Source: Bacteroidia bacterium (GTDB lineage Bacteria; Bacteroidota; Bacteroidia; Cytophagales; Cyclobacteriaceae). Taken from it: a stretch of 64,000 nt of DNA. The stretch covers positions 37,064-101,063 of the forward strand of contig JAUIAO010000013.1 in assembly GCA_030425425.1 (NCBI GenBank). The letters run 5' to 3'. The position numbers and the translations under genes were made by a program. Positions 44,476-53,614 of this stretch are shown piece by piece. The stretch's first letter is position 1; every line of letters starts with the position of its first letter. The notes under the pieces were generated by a model. It was given only the letters and a program-made list of their open reading frames with translations, had not been told where the DNA came from and ran no database searches.

Positions 44476-46016
44476 ACTTTCTGTTTCTTTTCGTTTTTCC
44501 ACTCTCGATAAGTCAATCCTTCTTCAGAATCTGTGGGTTTGAACAACAAACTTGCAAGATATCCGACCACAAATAATATGACATGACTGTACACCCCAAG
44601 CATGTATTTGTGATGAGTGAAATTCAAATCACCAAGATCCAAAATAAGTTTTCCGCTGGAAAGTTCTGTAGAAGTTACCACAGCATACGCTGTAAATAGT
44701 ACACTGGTGAGTATTCCGATATATGCTCCTCTTTTGTTGGCTTTTGGAACGAAAATGCCCAATAAAAATAGTCCGGCAATCCCGCCTGAGAAAATGGCAT
44801 AAAGCTTAAAAACAATGCCCAAAACCCCTTTTCCTCCTACGTTTACATAATAAAGTGCGATAAGAATTGAAGCTAATCCTGCGATCACGATAATTACCCT
44901 ACTCAAAAACATTTGGCGATCTGGATCAGCATTTTTGTTGATTCTGAGGAAATAATCTTCCATAAAAATCGCTGAGAGACAATTCAGATCAGAATCCAAA
45001 CTGGAAATCGCAGCAGCTAATAATCCAGCTAATACCAGTCCAATCACTCCCACTGGTAGTTGGGTCATGATGAAATGCGGAAATACTGCATCTGCTTTGA
45101 TACCTTCTGGAAGCATTGCTCCATTGATTTGATAATATGCAAAAAGTGCAGTACCAATAAACATGAAAAGAGCCCAAACCGGTACACTCATTAGCACTCC
45201 TATCAGGGAAGCTTTAATGGCATCTTTGTCAGATTTGGCAGTCAAATATCTCTGTACAATTGTCTGATCTGTACCATATTTCTGAATGGCATAAAACACT
45301 CCATTAATGGCCATTACAAAGAATGTGAGAGAGGTCCAATCAAAAGTAAAAGGCCCGAAACCTGTTCGTCCCGCTTCCGATGCAGTGCTCAATATGGCAG
45401 GAAGACCCCCAGTCGTTGAAAAAATGATAATTCCTAAAGTGATGATTCCTCCAGCGATTAATACAAATCCCTGAACAACGTCCATCCAGATGACTGCTTC
45501 TATTCCTCCCAGCAAAGTAATAAGGATAATTAGTGCTCCCATTACCCAGATCATTTCCACTGTGCCAATACCCACCATTTTGGAGAAGGCCAATGCGATA
45601 AGGTAAAAGACGGTACCCATTTTAGAAAAATGAGCGAGAAAGAAAGCCAAGGAGGTGTAAAGTCTTGCACCGAATCCGAAACGCTTTTCGAAATATTCAT
45701 AAGCGCTAATTCCAATAACCTTTCGATAAAGAGGCACGACAAATCGGATAAAGAAAATGAGCGTAATGGGTACCATTAGCCCCTGAACAAGTAAAATCCA
45801 GTTGCTAGAATAGCCACTACCGGGATAGGCAAGAAATGTGATGCTACTAATAAGTGTTGCGAGGATTGACATACCCACTGCCCATGCTGGGATATTGCCG
45901 CTTCCTTTGAAATAATTATTAGTATTGGTTTGTTGCCTGGAGAATCTAATACTGATATAAATCGGCGCAATTAGTGAAGCAATAATGATTATATAATCTA
46001 TTACATGAAGGGACAT
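44472..46016 (-). CDS. SSS-family sodium:solute symporter
   Basis: A 514-residue inner-membrane transporter of about 13 helices. Signatures include the GSGNIPAWAVGMSILATLISSITFLAYPG segment, ISAYEYFEKRFGFGARLYTS, LLGGIEAVIWMDVVQGFVL, YGTDQTIVQRYLTAK and LAGLLAAAISSLDSDLNCLSAIFMEDYF. It closely resembles the truncated symporter at 1-481, and both lie near a DapA-family gene. It probably takes up an acid sugar handled by the kinase/PdxA2/aldolase genes encoded just upstream (46198-50452), or the product of the GH140-like enzyme whose gene it overlaps by 4 bp. A palindrome at 46051-46068 precedes it. Confidence 0.92.
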   Translation of the reverse strand: MSLHVIDYIIIIASLIAPIYISIRFSRQQTNTNNYFKGSGNIPAWAVGMSILATLISSITFLAYPGSGYSSNWILLVQGLMVPITLIFFIRFVVPLYRKVIGISAYEYFEKRFGFGARLYTSLAFFLAHFSKMGTVFYLIALAFSKMVGIGTVEMIWVMGALIILITLLGGIEAVIWMDVVQGFVLIAGGIITLGIIIFSTTGGLPAILSTASEAGRTGFGPFTFDWTSLTFFVMAINGVFYAIQKYGTDQTIVQRYLTAKSDKDAIKASLIGVLMSVPVWALFMFIGTALFAYYQINGAMLPEGIKADAVFPHFIMTQLPVGVIGLVLAGLLAAAISSLDSDLNCLSAIFMEDYFLRINKNADPDRQMFLSRVIIVIAGLASILIALYYVNVGGKGVLGIVFKLYAIFSGGIAGLFLLGIFVPKANKRGAYIGILTSVLFTAYAVVTSTELSSGKLILDLGDLNFTHHKYMLGVYSHVILFVVGYLASLLFKPTDSEEGLTYREWKNEKKQKV

Positions 46017-46050
46017 AAGGGATAGTTTAGGGATTTCATCATAAAGGGTA

Positions 46051-46068
46051 AGTGCATGCTAATGCACT
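46051..46068 (-). promoter_or_regulatory. Operator-like palindrome upstream of SSS gene
   Basis: AGTGCAT-GCTA-ATGCACT is a perfect 7-bp inverted repeat with a 4-bp spacer, 34 bp upstream of the symporter ATG in a 181-bp intergenic region. The size and position fit a repressor site, but no regulator is encoded in the window. Confidence 0.4.
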
Positions 46069-46149
46069 AAATCCTATATATCAAGCAGCTAGTCGATGCG
46101 GGGGAAAATTTATTCATCAATTAATTTCAACCTGAAAACCTCACACCAA

Positions 46150-46182
46150 TTAGATTAAGGATACATGTAATCTTTAATCTAA
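46150..46182 (-). terminator. Long AT-rich inverted repeat after the kinase gene
   Basis: TTAGATTAAGGAT and ATCTTTAATCTAA form a 13-bp stem with one G/T position and a 7-nt loop ACATGTA, 16 bp past the kinase stop. No T-run follows, so it is a weak terminator or an operator; I favour transcript end because it separates two gene groups. Confidence 0.4.
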
Positions 46183-46197
46183 CTGATAAACCCATGT

Positions 46198-47361
46198 TTA
46201 TGCGGAAACAGTTCTAGGCACTAAAATGTCTTCTGTCCACTTATAACTACCTGGTTTTGTGGTCACATAGAAGTTTCGGTTGCCCAATACTTCCATTCTT
46301 ATTACCCCAGTCAGATATTCGTGCACAGGTTTCAGTTTTCTGATTTTCAAGAGCTCCAATACTGTTGCCGCGGTATCTCCACCTTCTATGAGCAACTCAT
46401 CCATTTCTACCTTTGAAGTCACATCCCACACCAGTTGTCCCATGTTTTCACAAAGTCTCTGTGCCAAGCCTCTTTCATTACTGCCAGTATGCTGCATGGT
46501 AATGTACACATTGTGAGTTTCAAATTGCTTCACAATCTCGTCAGCCCATTTTTTCATAATGTCCATGTCGAAATCTCGGTTTTCGTAGATTTCTCTTGGC
46601 ATATTGGAAAATACTACGCCTTGTTCCTGCAATCTTCGTTTGAAATCTTCATGTTTCGGGAATGCTGTACCTCCCACGAACAATATTCGATTCCCAAAAG
46701 GGAAAGGCATTTTACGAGATACAACTTTAAAATCCATTACACTCAGTAAAGCATCAAAATATCCAGAAGCTCCTGCATACAATCTTTCGGATCTAAGATC
46801 ACGAGACCAACTCTTCAGATCTGCCAATGTACCTACATCAGCAGCAACAATACCTTCTTCCGGAATCTGATTTTCTGGCTTGATGTTTTGGAGATTATAA
46901 GTTGATTTAGGATCCAACACTTCTATAACATCTGAACTCTTCGCGGGGAAATGAGAATCCTGAGAAAAGCCCGTTTCATGAAGAGGGATATCATTGATAA
47001 AGTATTTTCCGTCGCGAATTACACGGCCCATCGATGGGTTTCCAGCTACTATCAAGGCACTTTTCAAACCAAATACATCCATTTGCGCTTTAGCTTCGCT
47101 TAAAATGTGTCCACGCAAAGCGGAATCGATCTTCTTGAAAATGAAATCCGGTTTGAGTGTTTTTAATGTATCAGAAATCCGTTTTATTTTCTCACAAGCC
47201 TGTGCTTCGGGTAATGCCCGGGTATGAGCAACCACCACCAGTAAATCCGCAGACTTTAGTTCGTCCAGGCGAGTCTGTATGACTACTCTCAAACCATGTC
47301 GGATTCCAATCCCTCCTATCTCAGCAGCTCCTGTAAAATCATCTGCTATTACTACTATCAT
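46198..47361 (-). CDS. Four-carbon acid sugar kinase (DUF1537 family; OtnK/DtnK type)
   Basis: A 387-residue cytoplasmic kinase. The N-terminal substrate domain starts IVVIADDFTGAAEIGGIGI and includes FIFKKIDSALRGHILSEAK; the C-terminal nucleotide domain has MQHTGSNERGLAQRL and LIEGGDTAATVLELL. The family phosphorylates threonate, erythronate, 3-oxo-tetronate and related acids, including an oxo-isoapionate in apiose pathways. The adjacent PdxA2 gene favours the threonate/erythronate type, whose products are 4-phosphates that PdxA2 oxidises and decarboxylates. It is 10 bp downstream of pdxA2 and is the last gene before a long inverted repeat. Confidence 0.9.
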   Translation of the reverse strand: MIVVIADDFTGAAEIGGIGIRHGLRVVIQTRLDELKSADLLVVVAHTRALPEAQACEKIKRISDTLKTLKPDFIFKKIDSALRGHILSEAKAQMDVFGLKSALIVAGNPSMGRVIRDGKYFINDIPLHETGFSQDSHFPAKSSDVIEVLDPKSTYNLQNIKPENQIPEEGIVAADVGTLADLKSWSRDLRSERLYAGASGYFDALLSVMDFKVVSRKMPFPFGNRILFVGGTAFPKHEDFKRRLQEQGVVFSNMPREIYENRDFDMDIMKKWADEIVKQFETHNVYITMQHTGSNERGLAQRLCENMGQLVWDVTSKVEMDELLIEGGDTAATVLELLKIRKLKPVHEYLTGVIRMEVLGNRNFYVTTKPGSYKWTEDILVPRTVSA

Positions 47362-47371
47362 AATAGTAAAA

Positions 47372-48397
47372 TTATGTTGTTAATTTTTCCGCGTATGACA
47401 AGGCATGATATAATGCATCCGGGCTGGCGATTCCTTTGCCTGCTATTTCGAATGCCGTACCATGGTCTACTGATGTCCTGATTATTGGCAGACCAAGTGT
47501 AATATTTACTCCTTTCACACTTTTCATTTTTTTCGCTTTCTCATCCCAGCTAAAACCAATCACTTTGAACGGGATGTGTCCCTGATCATGATACATAGCG
47601 ACACAACCATCATATTTTCCTCCGATGGCCATGGCATACAAAGTATCAGGAGGCACAGGGCCTTCTGCGTTTACTCCTTCAAGTTGTGCTTGTTCTATAG
47701 CTGGTAATATTTCCTCTATATCCTCTGTACCAAACAACCCTCCGTCACTGGCATGAGGGTTGAGCCCTGCCACACCAATTCTCGGATTATCGATTTTGAG
47801 GCGTTTCAATCCATCATTGATCAAGTGAATGACTTCCAGGACACGATCCTTTTTGACCAGATCACAGGCTTCACGCAATGGAACATGAGTCGAAACATGG
47901 ATGACCTTAAAGCTTTCTTCCGCCAATAGCATGGCATATTTCTTAGTGCCAGTATAATGAGCGTAAATCTCCGTATGACCGGCAAATTTATGCCCTGCTT
48001 TATTAATTGACTCTTTATGGATAGGTCCTGTTACAGTTCCATCCACAAGCTTGTTCATTGCCAAATCTATGGCTGTGGTCACAGATCTAAAAGCAAGATC
48101 ACCTGCGATAGCCGAAACCTCTCCAAATTTAATTTTTTCATCATCCTGAGTTCCAATATCGTAAACATTAAGAATGCCTGAAGTAAAATTGGCCTCATTG
48201 ATATTTGATATGGACTGTACTTTGGTGTCCAATTTTAATAGATCTACTGCCTTCTGCATTACCACTGCGCTTCCGACAACCAAAGGCAAACTATTGCTGT
48301 AAATTTCTTTGTCAGCAAATACCTTAGCGGCAATCTCTGGTCCTATTCCAGCAGGATCTCCCATGGTTATGGCTAAAATCGGCTTTTTGTCGGTCAC
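47372..48397 (-). CDS. pdxA2: PdxA2-type 4-phosphothreonate/erythronate dehydrogenase
   Basis: A 341-residue PdxA-family protein: ILAITMGDPAGIGPEIAAK at the N-terminus, metal-binding His in KFAGHTEIYAHYTG and MYHDQGHIPFKV, plus AGLNPHASDGGLFG and NITLGLPIIRTSVDHGTAFEIAG. PdxA of vitamin B6 synthesis is the parent, but genes paired with DUF1537 kinases (PdxA2) oxidise and decarboxylate 4-phospho-D-threonate or -erythronate to dihydroxyacetone phosphate. The neighbouring kinase supports PdxA2. Start is GTG (48395-48397); no better ATG is near. It sits 10 bp from both the DapA-like gene upstream and the kinase downstream. Confidence 0.88.
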   Translation of the reverse strand: MTDKKPILAITMGDPAGIGPEIAAKVFADKEIYSNSLPLVVGSAVVMQKAVDLLKLDTKVQSISNINEANFTSGILNVYDIGTQDDEKIKFGEVSAIAGDLAFRSVTTAIDLAMNKLVDGTVTGPIHKESINKAGHKFAGHTEIYAHYTGTKKYAMLLAEESFKVIHVSTHVPLREACDLVKKDRVLEVIHLINDGLKRLKIDNPRIGVAGLNPHASDGGLFGTEDIEEILPAIEQAQLEGVNAEGPVPPDTLYAMAIGGKYDGCVAMYHDQGHIPFKVIGFSWDEKAKKMKSVKGVNITLGLPIIRTSVDHGTAFEIAGKGIASPDALYHALSYAEKLTT

Positions 48398-48407
48398 TTG
48401 TAAATGG

Positions 48408-49316
48408 TCAGTTTGATGATAATTTATTTAATTCATTTCTAAATTGTGCCTTTAGTTGGACTTGCTCATCCTGTACTATGTTGTACATTGGAGGAAGCAC
48501 ATAAGGTTCGCAGAGAGAAAGTTCAGACATTAGAACTTTAAGCGCTGGTAATGAGGTGTTTAACTTTCTGTCTTTTTGATAAATCAAAGATATCTTATCT
48601 GTAACAAGTTGAAGATTATTAGCCAATTTTTCCTCTCCGGCAATACCAGCATCATATAATTGCTTAAAAAGGTCAGGAACTAAATTTCCCGTGCTTGGTA
48701 CTATACCATCTGCTCCATTGAGCATGCAATGTGCAGACTGTGCCGCCCAGCCCAGATAAAATGAAAAATCCTCTCTGTCTTTCCACAACTTCATGGATTG
48801 ATTGATCCTGTCGATATCTCTTTCAGAATCCTTCATTCCTACGATATTGGGATGATAGCTGAGCTGTTCGGCGATTTCTAATGGGATGCTGGCACCTACC
48901 ATGGCGGGCATATTGTATATAATAATGGGACAATTTGCTCTGTCAGCTAATTCTTCAAAAAAACGTAACATTTCAGCATCCGAAATTGGGTAATAAAATG
49001 GCAAGGTAGTCACCATGATATCTGCTCCGAATTCAGAAAATCTCTTTGCCAGATCAATTGATTCCAAAAGACTGGTACTCGAAATACCAGCGAAAACTTT
49101 TTCCCTGCTATCGACTGCCGATACGGTATCCTTTACCAATTGTATCTTTTGGTCATACCTAAATGAGGTGAACTCACCAGTGGTGCCTAATACAAACGGG
49201 GCACAATTCGCATTGACTATTAAGTCGATTGTTTTCTGGACACCTGTAGAGTCGATGTTATAATCTTTATTGATAGGCGTTACCATTGGTACAATCACGC
49301 CTTGAAAAATCTTCAT
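48408..49316 (-). CDS. DapA/NanA-family aldolase, acid-sugar type
   Basis: A 302-residue TIM-barrel protein: FQGVIVPMVTPINKDYNID, VLGTTGEFTSFRYD, IIIYNMPAMVGASIP with the catalytic Tyr, and NIVGMKDSERDIDRIN with the Schiff-base Lys. It is distinct from the family member at 543-1481. In this gene set it probably splits a 2-keto-3-deoxy acid into pyruvate and an aldehyde, and the neighbouring Fe-ADH would reduce that aldehyde; both are inferences. Its ATG overlaps the Fe-ADH stop by one base (TAATG). Confidence 0.85.
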   Translation of the reverse strand: MKIFQGVIVPMVTPINKDYNIDSTGVQKTIDLIVNANCAPFVLGTTGEFTSFRYDQKIQLVKDTVSAVDSREKVFAGISSTSLLESIDLAKRFSEFGADIMVTTLPFYYPISDAEMLRFFEELADRANCPIIIYNMPAMVGASIPLEIAEQLSYHPNIVGMKDSERDIDRINQSMKLWKDREDFSFYLGWAAQSAHCMLNGADGIVPSTGNLVPDLFKQLYDAGIAGEEKLANNLQLVTDKISLIYQKDRKLNTSLPALKVLMSELSLCEPYVLPPMYNIVQDEQVQLKAQFRNELNKLSSN

Positions 49317-50452
49317 TATAGTACTTTTTTATAAATATTTATAGTATCATCGGCGGTCACAGGTTTGACGTTGTTGACCAGAAGCCGTTGAATTTTCATC
49401 GCATCATTGGCCATTTGGGGTAAAGCACTTTCCGAGACATTAAGGTCAGACAGTTTTGATGGCATTCCGCATTCTTCTATCAGATTTCGAATGAGTTCGA
49501 ATCCTTGTTTGGCAGTTTTTTCTTCACTGTCCAGTTCTTGCCCTCCCATCGCTAATGCGATCTGTGCGTAACGTTCTTTTGCAGCCTCCAGATTGAATTC
49601 CAAAACAGACACCAAAATCAATGCATTACTAAGTCCATGTGCAATTTTATAGGTAGTGCCGAGTGGATATGCTAATGCATGAACTGCAGCAGTATTTACA
49701 GGCCCCAAACATAACCCACCGTAATAGGCTCCGAGTGCCACTTTTGACCGTGCCTCTAAATCATTACCATCAGCAATTACTTTACCCAGATTCTGGCTTA
49801 TGAGCCTTATGCCTTCCATTGCATAAGTATCAATAACTGGATGGGCATTTTTATTAGCATATGCTTCAATGCAATGAGTCAAAGCATCCAAACCTGTATA
49901 GGCCGTAATGGCTGGAGGCAAAGATGCAATGAGCGTAGGATCTATGTAAACGGCATCTGGAATCAATACCTGATCAATGATTCCTTTCTTTGAGTTATCT
50001 GAATCATCTATCAGGATGGCATTAGGTGAGGCTTCGCTACCTGCTCCAGAAGTAGTAGGCACACAAACCAGTGGGATATTACGTTTTCCTATCAATCCTT
50101 TTCCCGCAAACTGACTGATATCTTCATCACGATCGACCAAGGCTGCAACGAGTTTTGCCAGATCTAGAACACTTCCGCCTCCAACACCAATGATATAATT
50201 TGCCTGGTAATTCCGGGCAGCATCAATGAAATTTACACAATCTTTATACGAAGGCTCTGCACCAGAGCTCTCAGCTACAAGTACATTCAGATTCTTGGTT
50301 TTAATTTTTGCAGAAACAACCGGGGCTAAATGAGGATCAGACAAAATAAATATTTTGAGATGTTCCTCAGTGGATAATTCAGAAAAAAGCTCATCCAGGG
50401 CTCCTTCTGCTAAAAAAACTTTTTTGGGCTGGTAAATGGTGATATCTGTCAT
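49316..50452 (-). CDS. Iron-containing alcohol dehydrogenase (group III)
   Basis: A 378-residue Fe-ADH family enzyme: IIGVGGGSVLDLAKLVAAL for dinucleotide binding, PLVCVPTTSGAGSEASPNA, the metal-binding His in ALTHCIEAYANKNAH, and HALAYPLGTTYKIAHGLSNALI with the two His ligands. It would interconvert an aldehyde and an alcohol with NAD(P). It lies 1 bp from the DapA-like gene and 26 bp after the stop of the large fused protein gene at 50479. No signal peptide, so cytoplasmic. It belongs with the aldolase, PdxA2 and kinase genes as an acid-sugar module. The substrate is unknown. Confidence 0.92.
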   Translation of the reverse strand: MTDITIYQPKKVFLAEGALDELFSELSTEEHLKIFILSDPHLAPVVSAKIKTKNLNVLVAESSGAEPSYKDCVNFIDAARNYQANYIIGVGGGSVLDLAKLVAALVDRDEDISQFAGKGLIGKRNIPLVCVPTTSGAGSEASPNAILIDDSDNSKKGIIDQVLIPDAVYIDPTLIASLPPAITAYTGLDALTHCIEAYANKNAHPVIDTYAMEGIRLISQNLGKVIADGNDLEARSKVALGAYYGGLCLGPVNTAAVHALAYPLGTTYKIAHGLSNALILVSVLEFNLEAAKERYAQIALAMGGQELDSEEKTAKQGFELIRNLIEECGMPSKLSDLNVSESALPQMANDAMKIQRLLVNNVKPVTADDTINIYKKVL

Positions 50453-50478
50453 TCAAATTAGGTTTAGGGGAGCAAAGG

Positions 50479-53400
50479 TTAGAGCTTTTTAAGCCACATA
50501 ATTTTAGATTTAGGTTGAATCAAATGCACGTCTCCGCCAACAGTTTTTTGATCAGCTGGAGTCATTGTGCCAGATTGTTCGTCTATCCAATTCATTTGGA
50601 AAAATCCTTCTTCATCAGATAAATCGATGCTGAAAGTATTTTCATTTTTGAAGTAGTACATTCTTTCGCCCGTCGCTTTGTTAATAAGCAAATAGTAATT
50701 GTCTGTTTCTACTGGCTGCATTTTCGCTACAGATACAAGTAGGTTTTCGTCGAGCTTCGGAATATTCATCATGGATCCTCCGGCAAAAAAGATGGCCCAA
50801 CCAAATGCGGAAGATCTATGTGTGTTGTGGATCACAGCTTTTTCCGGACTCAGTTTTTTATACTCAAGTACGGCTTTATAAGTACTTTCAAAAGTTTCTT
50901 TTGGTGTTTTCACCAATCTCGCATGCTGTCTCGGAGCTAAGTTTTTACCTCCTTCAGGGGCATACAATTCTTTAGAACCGTCCTTGGCTACTCCATACCA
51001 CCAGTAGCGTATATCAATGACATCTACTATTTTCGACCTGATTGGGTCATTCAAAATAGCGTCCTGAACATCTTTTGTAGCACTAAGAGCGATGATTGGG
51101 TCTTCACCAGTTTCTTTCATCCAAGCAGAGATTTCATCCAGCCAAAACTCCATGAATGATAATGGTCCTGTATATTCAGCAGAAATGAACTGAATCACAT
51201 TGGATTGACCTTTGAAGTTATTTAAGCATTGGCGAATGTATGCCTGATGTAGTTTTTTATAGGCTGGGTCCGAAACATCATAAAATTGCTCAGCCATGAA
51301 TATTCGCTTATCTCCGGCATAATTTACTGGCTCTGGAAATGGAGTATTATTGATATTATTGGCCGTTCTCCAAGGGAAATCGGCATAGTGGCCACCAGCT
51401 TCAAGAATATTGTGTTGGAAATAATTTTGATGATACAATACCAAATCATTTTCTTCACCAAGAGTAACAAAATTGCTTAAGCGGTCCCAATACCAATGGT
51501 TATAGCTGGTGAGGTCATATTTACTCATGCCGTCCCAGGCAGATTCTTTTCCTGATCGGGCAAATGGTTGCTCATAAAATGGAGCCCACGCTTCTCCGTC
51601 CATTCTCCTTACTCGTTCATGATCATCCCTTCGTCTGTCATACCAAAGACCGTAATTATGATCCAAAGCTCCCACGTTCCTGTTTTTCAATATTTCTACA
51701 GACTCAGACAAATCATCGGTATATCCTACGCCCGTTCTGCCGGGCACATACCTGGTTACATGGGGACTCGCTTTTCTCGCGTCATATTGGCGTACATTGC
51801 CGCGCCACCACTGGACAGTTTGTCGATTGCCTGTGGCTAATTTCTTTCCGAATAGAAGCTTTCCGTCAATGATATTTAAAGTTGAAGCTGCAGAGTGTGG
51901 GTCTGTTTTCGTATCTTTTATCCTGTCTACAGACTTTACCTTTTTAGTTTCTACAGAAATGGGGGATCTTTCACTAGCCTGATCGATCCAATCTTTGAGT
52001 TGAATTCTTGGTTCGTAAGCTTCATTGATGTAAAATTCAGCTTCTTCAATTGTAGGGCTGCTAGTCGCTGAAGTATTTAGTGGCAATAAGTAGGCACGAT
52101 CCCAGACATCCTTACCTAATCTATCTGCAAGCTGACCGTAAAATAAACTCCGTGGCTGTAAAAACCCATTGGCTTCATGCCAATCTCCATTTCCAGAAAA
52201 CTGTGACCAGATAGCATAGGCATAGTTCATTGTTGTTGGGGGAGCTGGACAATCTACCAGTGCTGCACTACATTGCCAAAACATACTATTTGCAGCAGTC
52301 CATCCAGCACCTTGAGCCTCTGTACCACGATTCCCAAATCTCAGTGCATTGCCATCAATATTTACTATATCGAACAACACGCCAGATGCCCAACTATCAA
52401 TGGTTCCGCTGAAGCTATAGGGTAGGTAAGACTGACATTCGACAAATGCGTTTGGACCGGCAGCCATAAAACCTACAGCAAAGTCATGATAAGCATACTC
52501 TGAATAGATTCTCTGAAAGAGGCATTGTTGTCCCTCAGTGTAAAATGCGTAACGTCTCTGACCTCCGACTTCTGAAACTGGGTTCAAAGACTTGCAATCT
52601 TCTACTGTGATGCGGCTACCAGTATTCCAGATCGCCACAGCCGAACCAGCAAAGTGCTTGAAATTTACTTGCCTCACCCATGCATCCCGGAGGTTTTCCA
52701 TAGTTATAGCCATCCATCTGTGTTGTTCATCTTTTGGATTAGCATTGTCATAGGTAGATTCCAGGACAAGATTTTCAATACCAATATTTTGAATTCTTCC
52801 TGACCAATTCACTTTGGAAACAAGCGCCCCACCGTAAGTGGAATCTAATGCTGTGGTAATGGGAGCATCAATATTGATTTGATTTCCTTCTATTCCTGTA
52901 ATAGTTCGGTTCCAATTGATATTTCGTTCATTGGCCTTCCAGCCGATATAGTCAGTTTCACCACCGAAGTTTTCCATACCAAGTTTTTCTATCCATTTTT
53001 TGGTACTTGGCCGTGTAATGACTATTTCATCACCAACTCTATATTCTGAAATATCATTGACTGAAAGTGATATGCTTCCTACAGGGACGAACGCATCTGA
53101 AACACTGATTTTTTCCTTCAATTGTTGATCATTGTTACCAGCGACTCTCACCAGAGTTGCTCTTCCAAATCCGATCCCTACTATTGTAGTACCATCTTTG
53201 TGTGTGCCACTCCCGCGCAAAACCACCCCAGAAGCATTTATCAAAAGTTGGCCAGATAGTTCAAATTGCCCTGGCTCTAGCAACACTGCGCCTCTAAATC
53301 CATTTTCGTTTAGAGGAAGTGAACTGACATAGTCAATAGCTTTTTGTATTCGCGTTGTTTGATCTCCGGTTTGGTGAGGTACTCTCACGACAGCCTTTAC

Positions 53401-53583
53401 TGTTGGAATCTTCTGATTGGAAGATCGATAGCCGGCGTAAGAAAAATCTGTTAGTTGATTCCCTAAACTATCTGAGGTGTATTGTAATCTCCCATCCCGA
53501 TAGGTTACTACTGGCTGAGCTTGTAGGTAAGTAGTAGAAAGAATGAACAGAGTCATCATGACTCTGAAAAGAAAAAAATGCAT
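50479..53583 (-). CDS. Large exported protein: pectate-lyase-like beta-helix fused to DUF6298-like domain
   Basis: A 1034-residue exported protein. Residues ~40-520 form a right-handed beta-helix of the Pectate_lyase_3/DUF4955 kind: TRIQKAIDYVSSLPLNENGFRG, GVVLRGSGTHKDGTTIVG, MENLRDAWVRQVNFKHFAGSAVAIW. The C-terminal half (~560-1034) is a separate domain, possibly a TIM-barrel glycosidase: QTVQWWRGNVRQYDARK, YGLWYDRRRDDHERVRRMDG, GKESAWDGMSKYDLTSYNHW, LVLYHQNYFQHNILEAGGHY, VIQFISAEYTGPLSFMEFWLDE. From memory this fits the DUF4955 plus DUF6298 arrangement, uncharacterised in Bacteroidota. ATG 53581-53583 gives a signal peptide (ending YLQAQ). It is downstream of a PL1 gene by 31 bp, so a pectin substrate is likely. 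Confidence 0.75.
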   Translation of the reverse strand: MHFFLFRVMMTLFILSTTYLQAQPVVTYRDGRLQYTSDSLGNQLTDFSYAGYRSSNQKIPTVKAVVRVPHQTGDQTTRIQKAIDYVSSLPLNENGFRGAVLLEPGQFELSGQLLINASGVVLRGSGTHKDGTTIVGIGFGRATLVRVAGNNDQQLKEKISVSDAFVPVGSISLSVNDISEYRVGDEIVITRPSTKKWIEKLGMENFGGETDYIGWKANERNINWNRTITGIEGNQINIDAPITTALDSTYGGALVSKVNWSGRIQNIGIENLVLESTYDNANPKDEQHRWMAITMENLRDAWVRQVNFKHFAGSAVAIWNTGSRITVEDCKSLNPVSEVGGQRRYAFYTEGQQCLFQRIYSEYAYHDFAVGFMAAGPNAFVECQSYLPYSFSGTIDSWASGVLFDIVNIDGNALRFGNRGTEAQGAGWTAANSMFWQCSAALVDCPAPPTTMNYAYAIWSQFSGNGDWHEANGFLQPRSLFYGQLADRLGKDVWDRAYLLPLNTSATSSPTIEEAEFYINEAYEPRIQLKDWIDQASERSPISVETKKVKSVDRIKDTKTDPHSAASTLNIIDGKLLFGKKLATGNRQTVQWWRGNVRQYDARKASPHVTRYVPGRTGVGYTDDLSESVEILKNRNVGALDHNYGLWYDRRRDDHERVRRMDGEAWAPFYEQPFARSGKESAWDGMSKYDLTSYNHWYWDRLSNFVTLGEENDLVLYHQNYFQHNILEAGGHYADFPWRTANNINNTPFPEPVNYAGDKRIFMAEQFYDVSDPAYKKLHQAYIRQCLNNFKGQSNVIQFISAEYTGPLSFMEFWLDEISAWMKETGEDPIIALSATKDVQDAILNDPIRSKIVDVIDIRYWWYGVAKDGSKELYAPEGGKNLAPRQHARLVKTPKETFESTYKAVLEYKKLSPEKAVIHNTHRSSAFGWAIFFAGGSMMNIPKLDENLLVSVAKMQPVETDNYYLLINKATGERMYYFKNENTFSIDLSDEEGFFQMNWIDEQSGTMTPADQKTVGGDVHLIQPKSKIMWLKKL

Positions 53584-53614
53584 GTTGAACCTGTTCACTC
53601 TCACTAGTAACAAA

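Noticed and set aside
46136..46153. Possible fifth ACACC site (AACCTCACACCAATT, plus strand)
   Set aside because: One base is missing between the halves, the right half does not match, and its orientation is opposite to the downstream gene.
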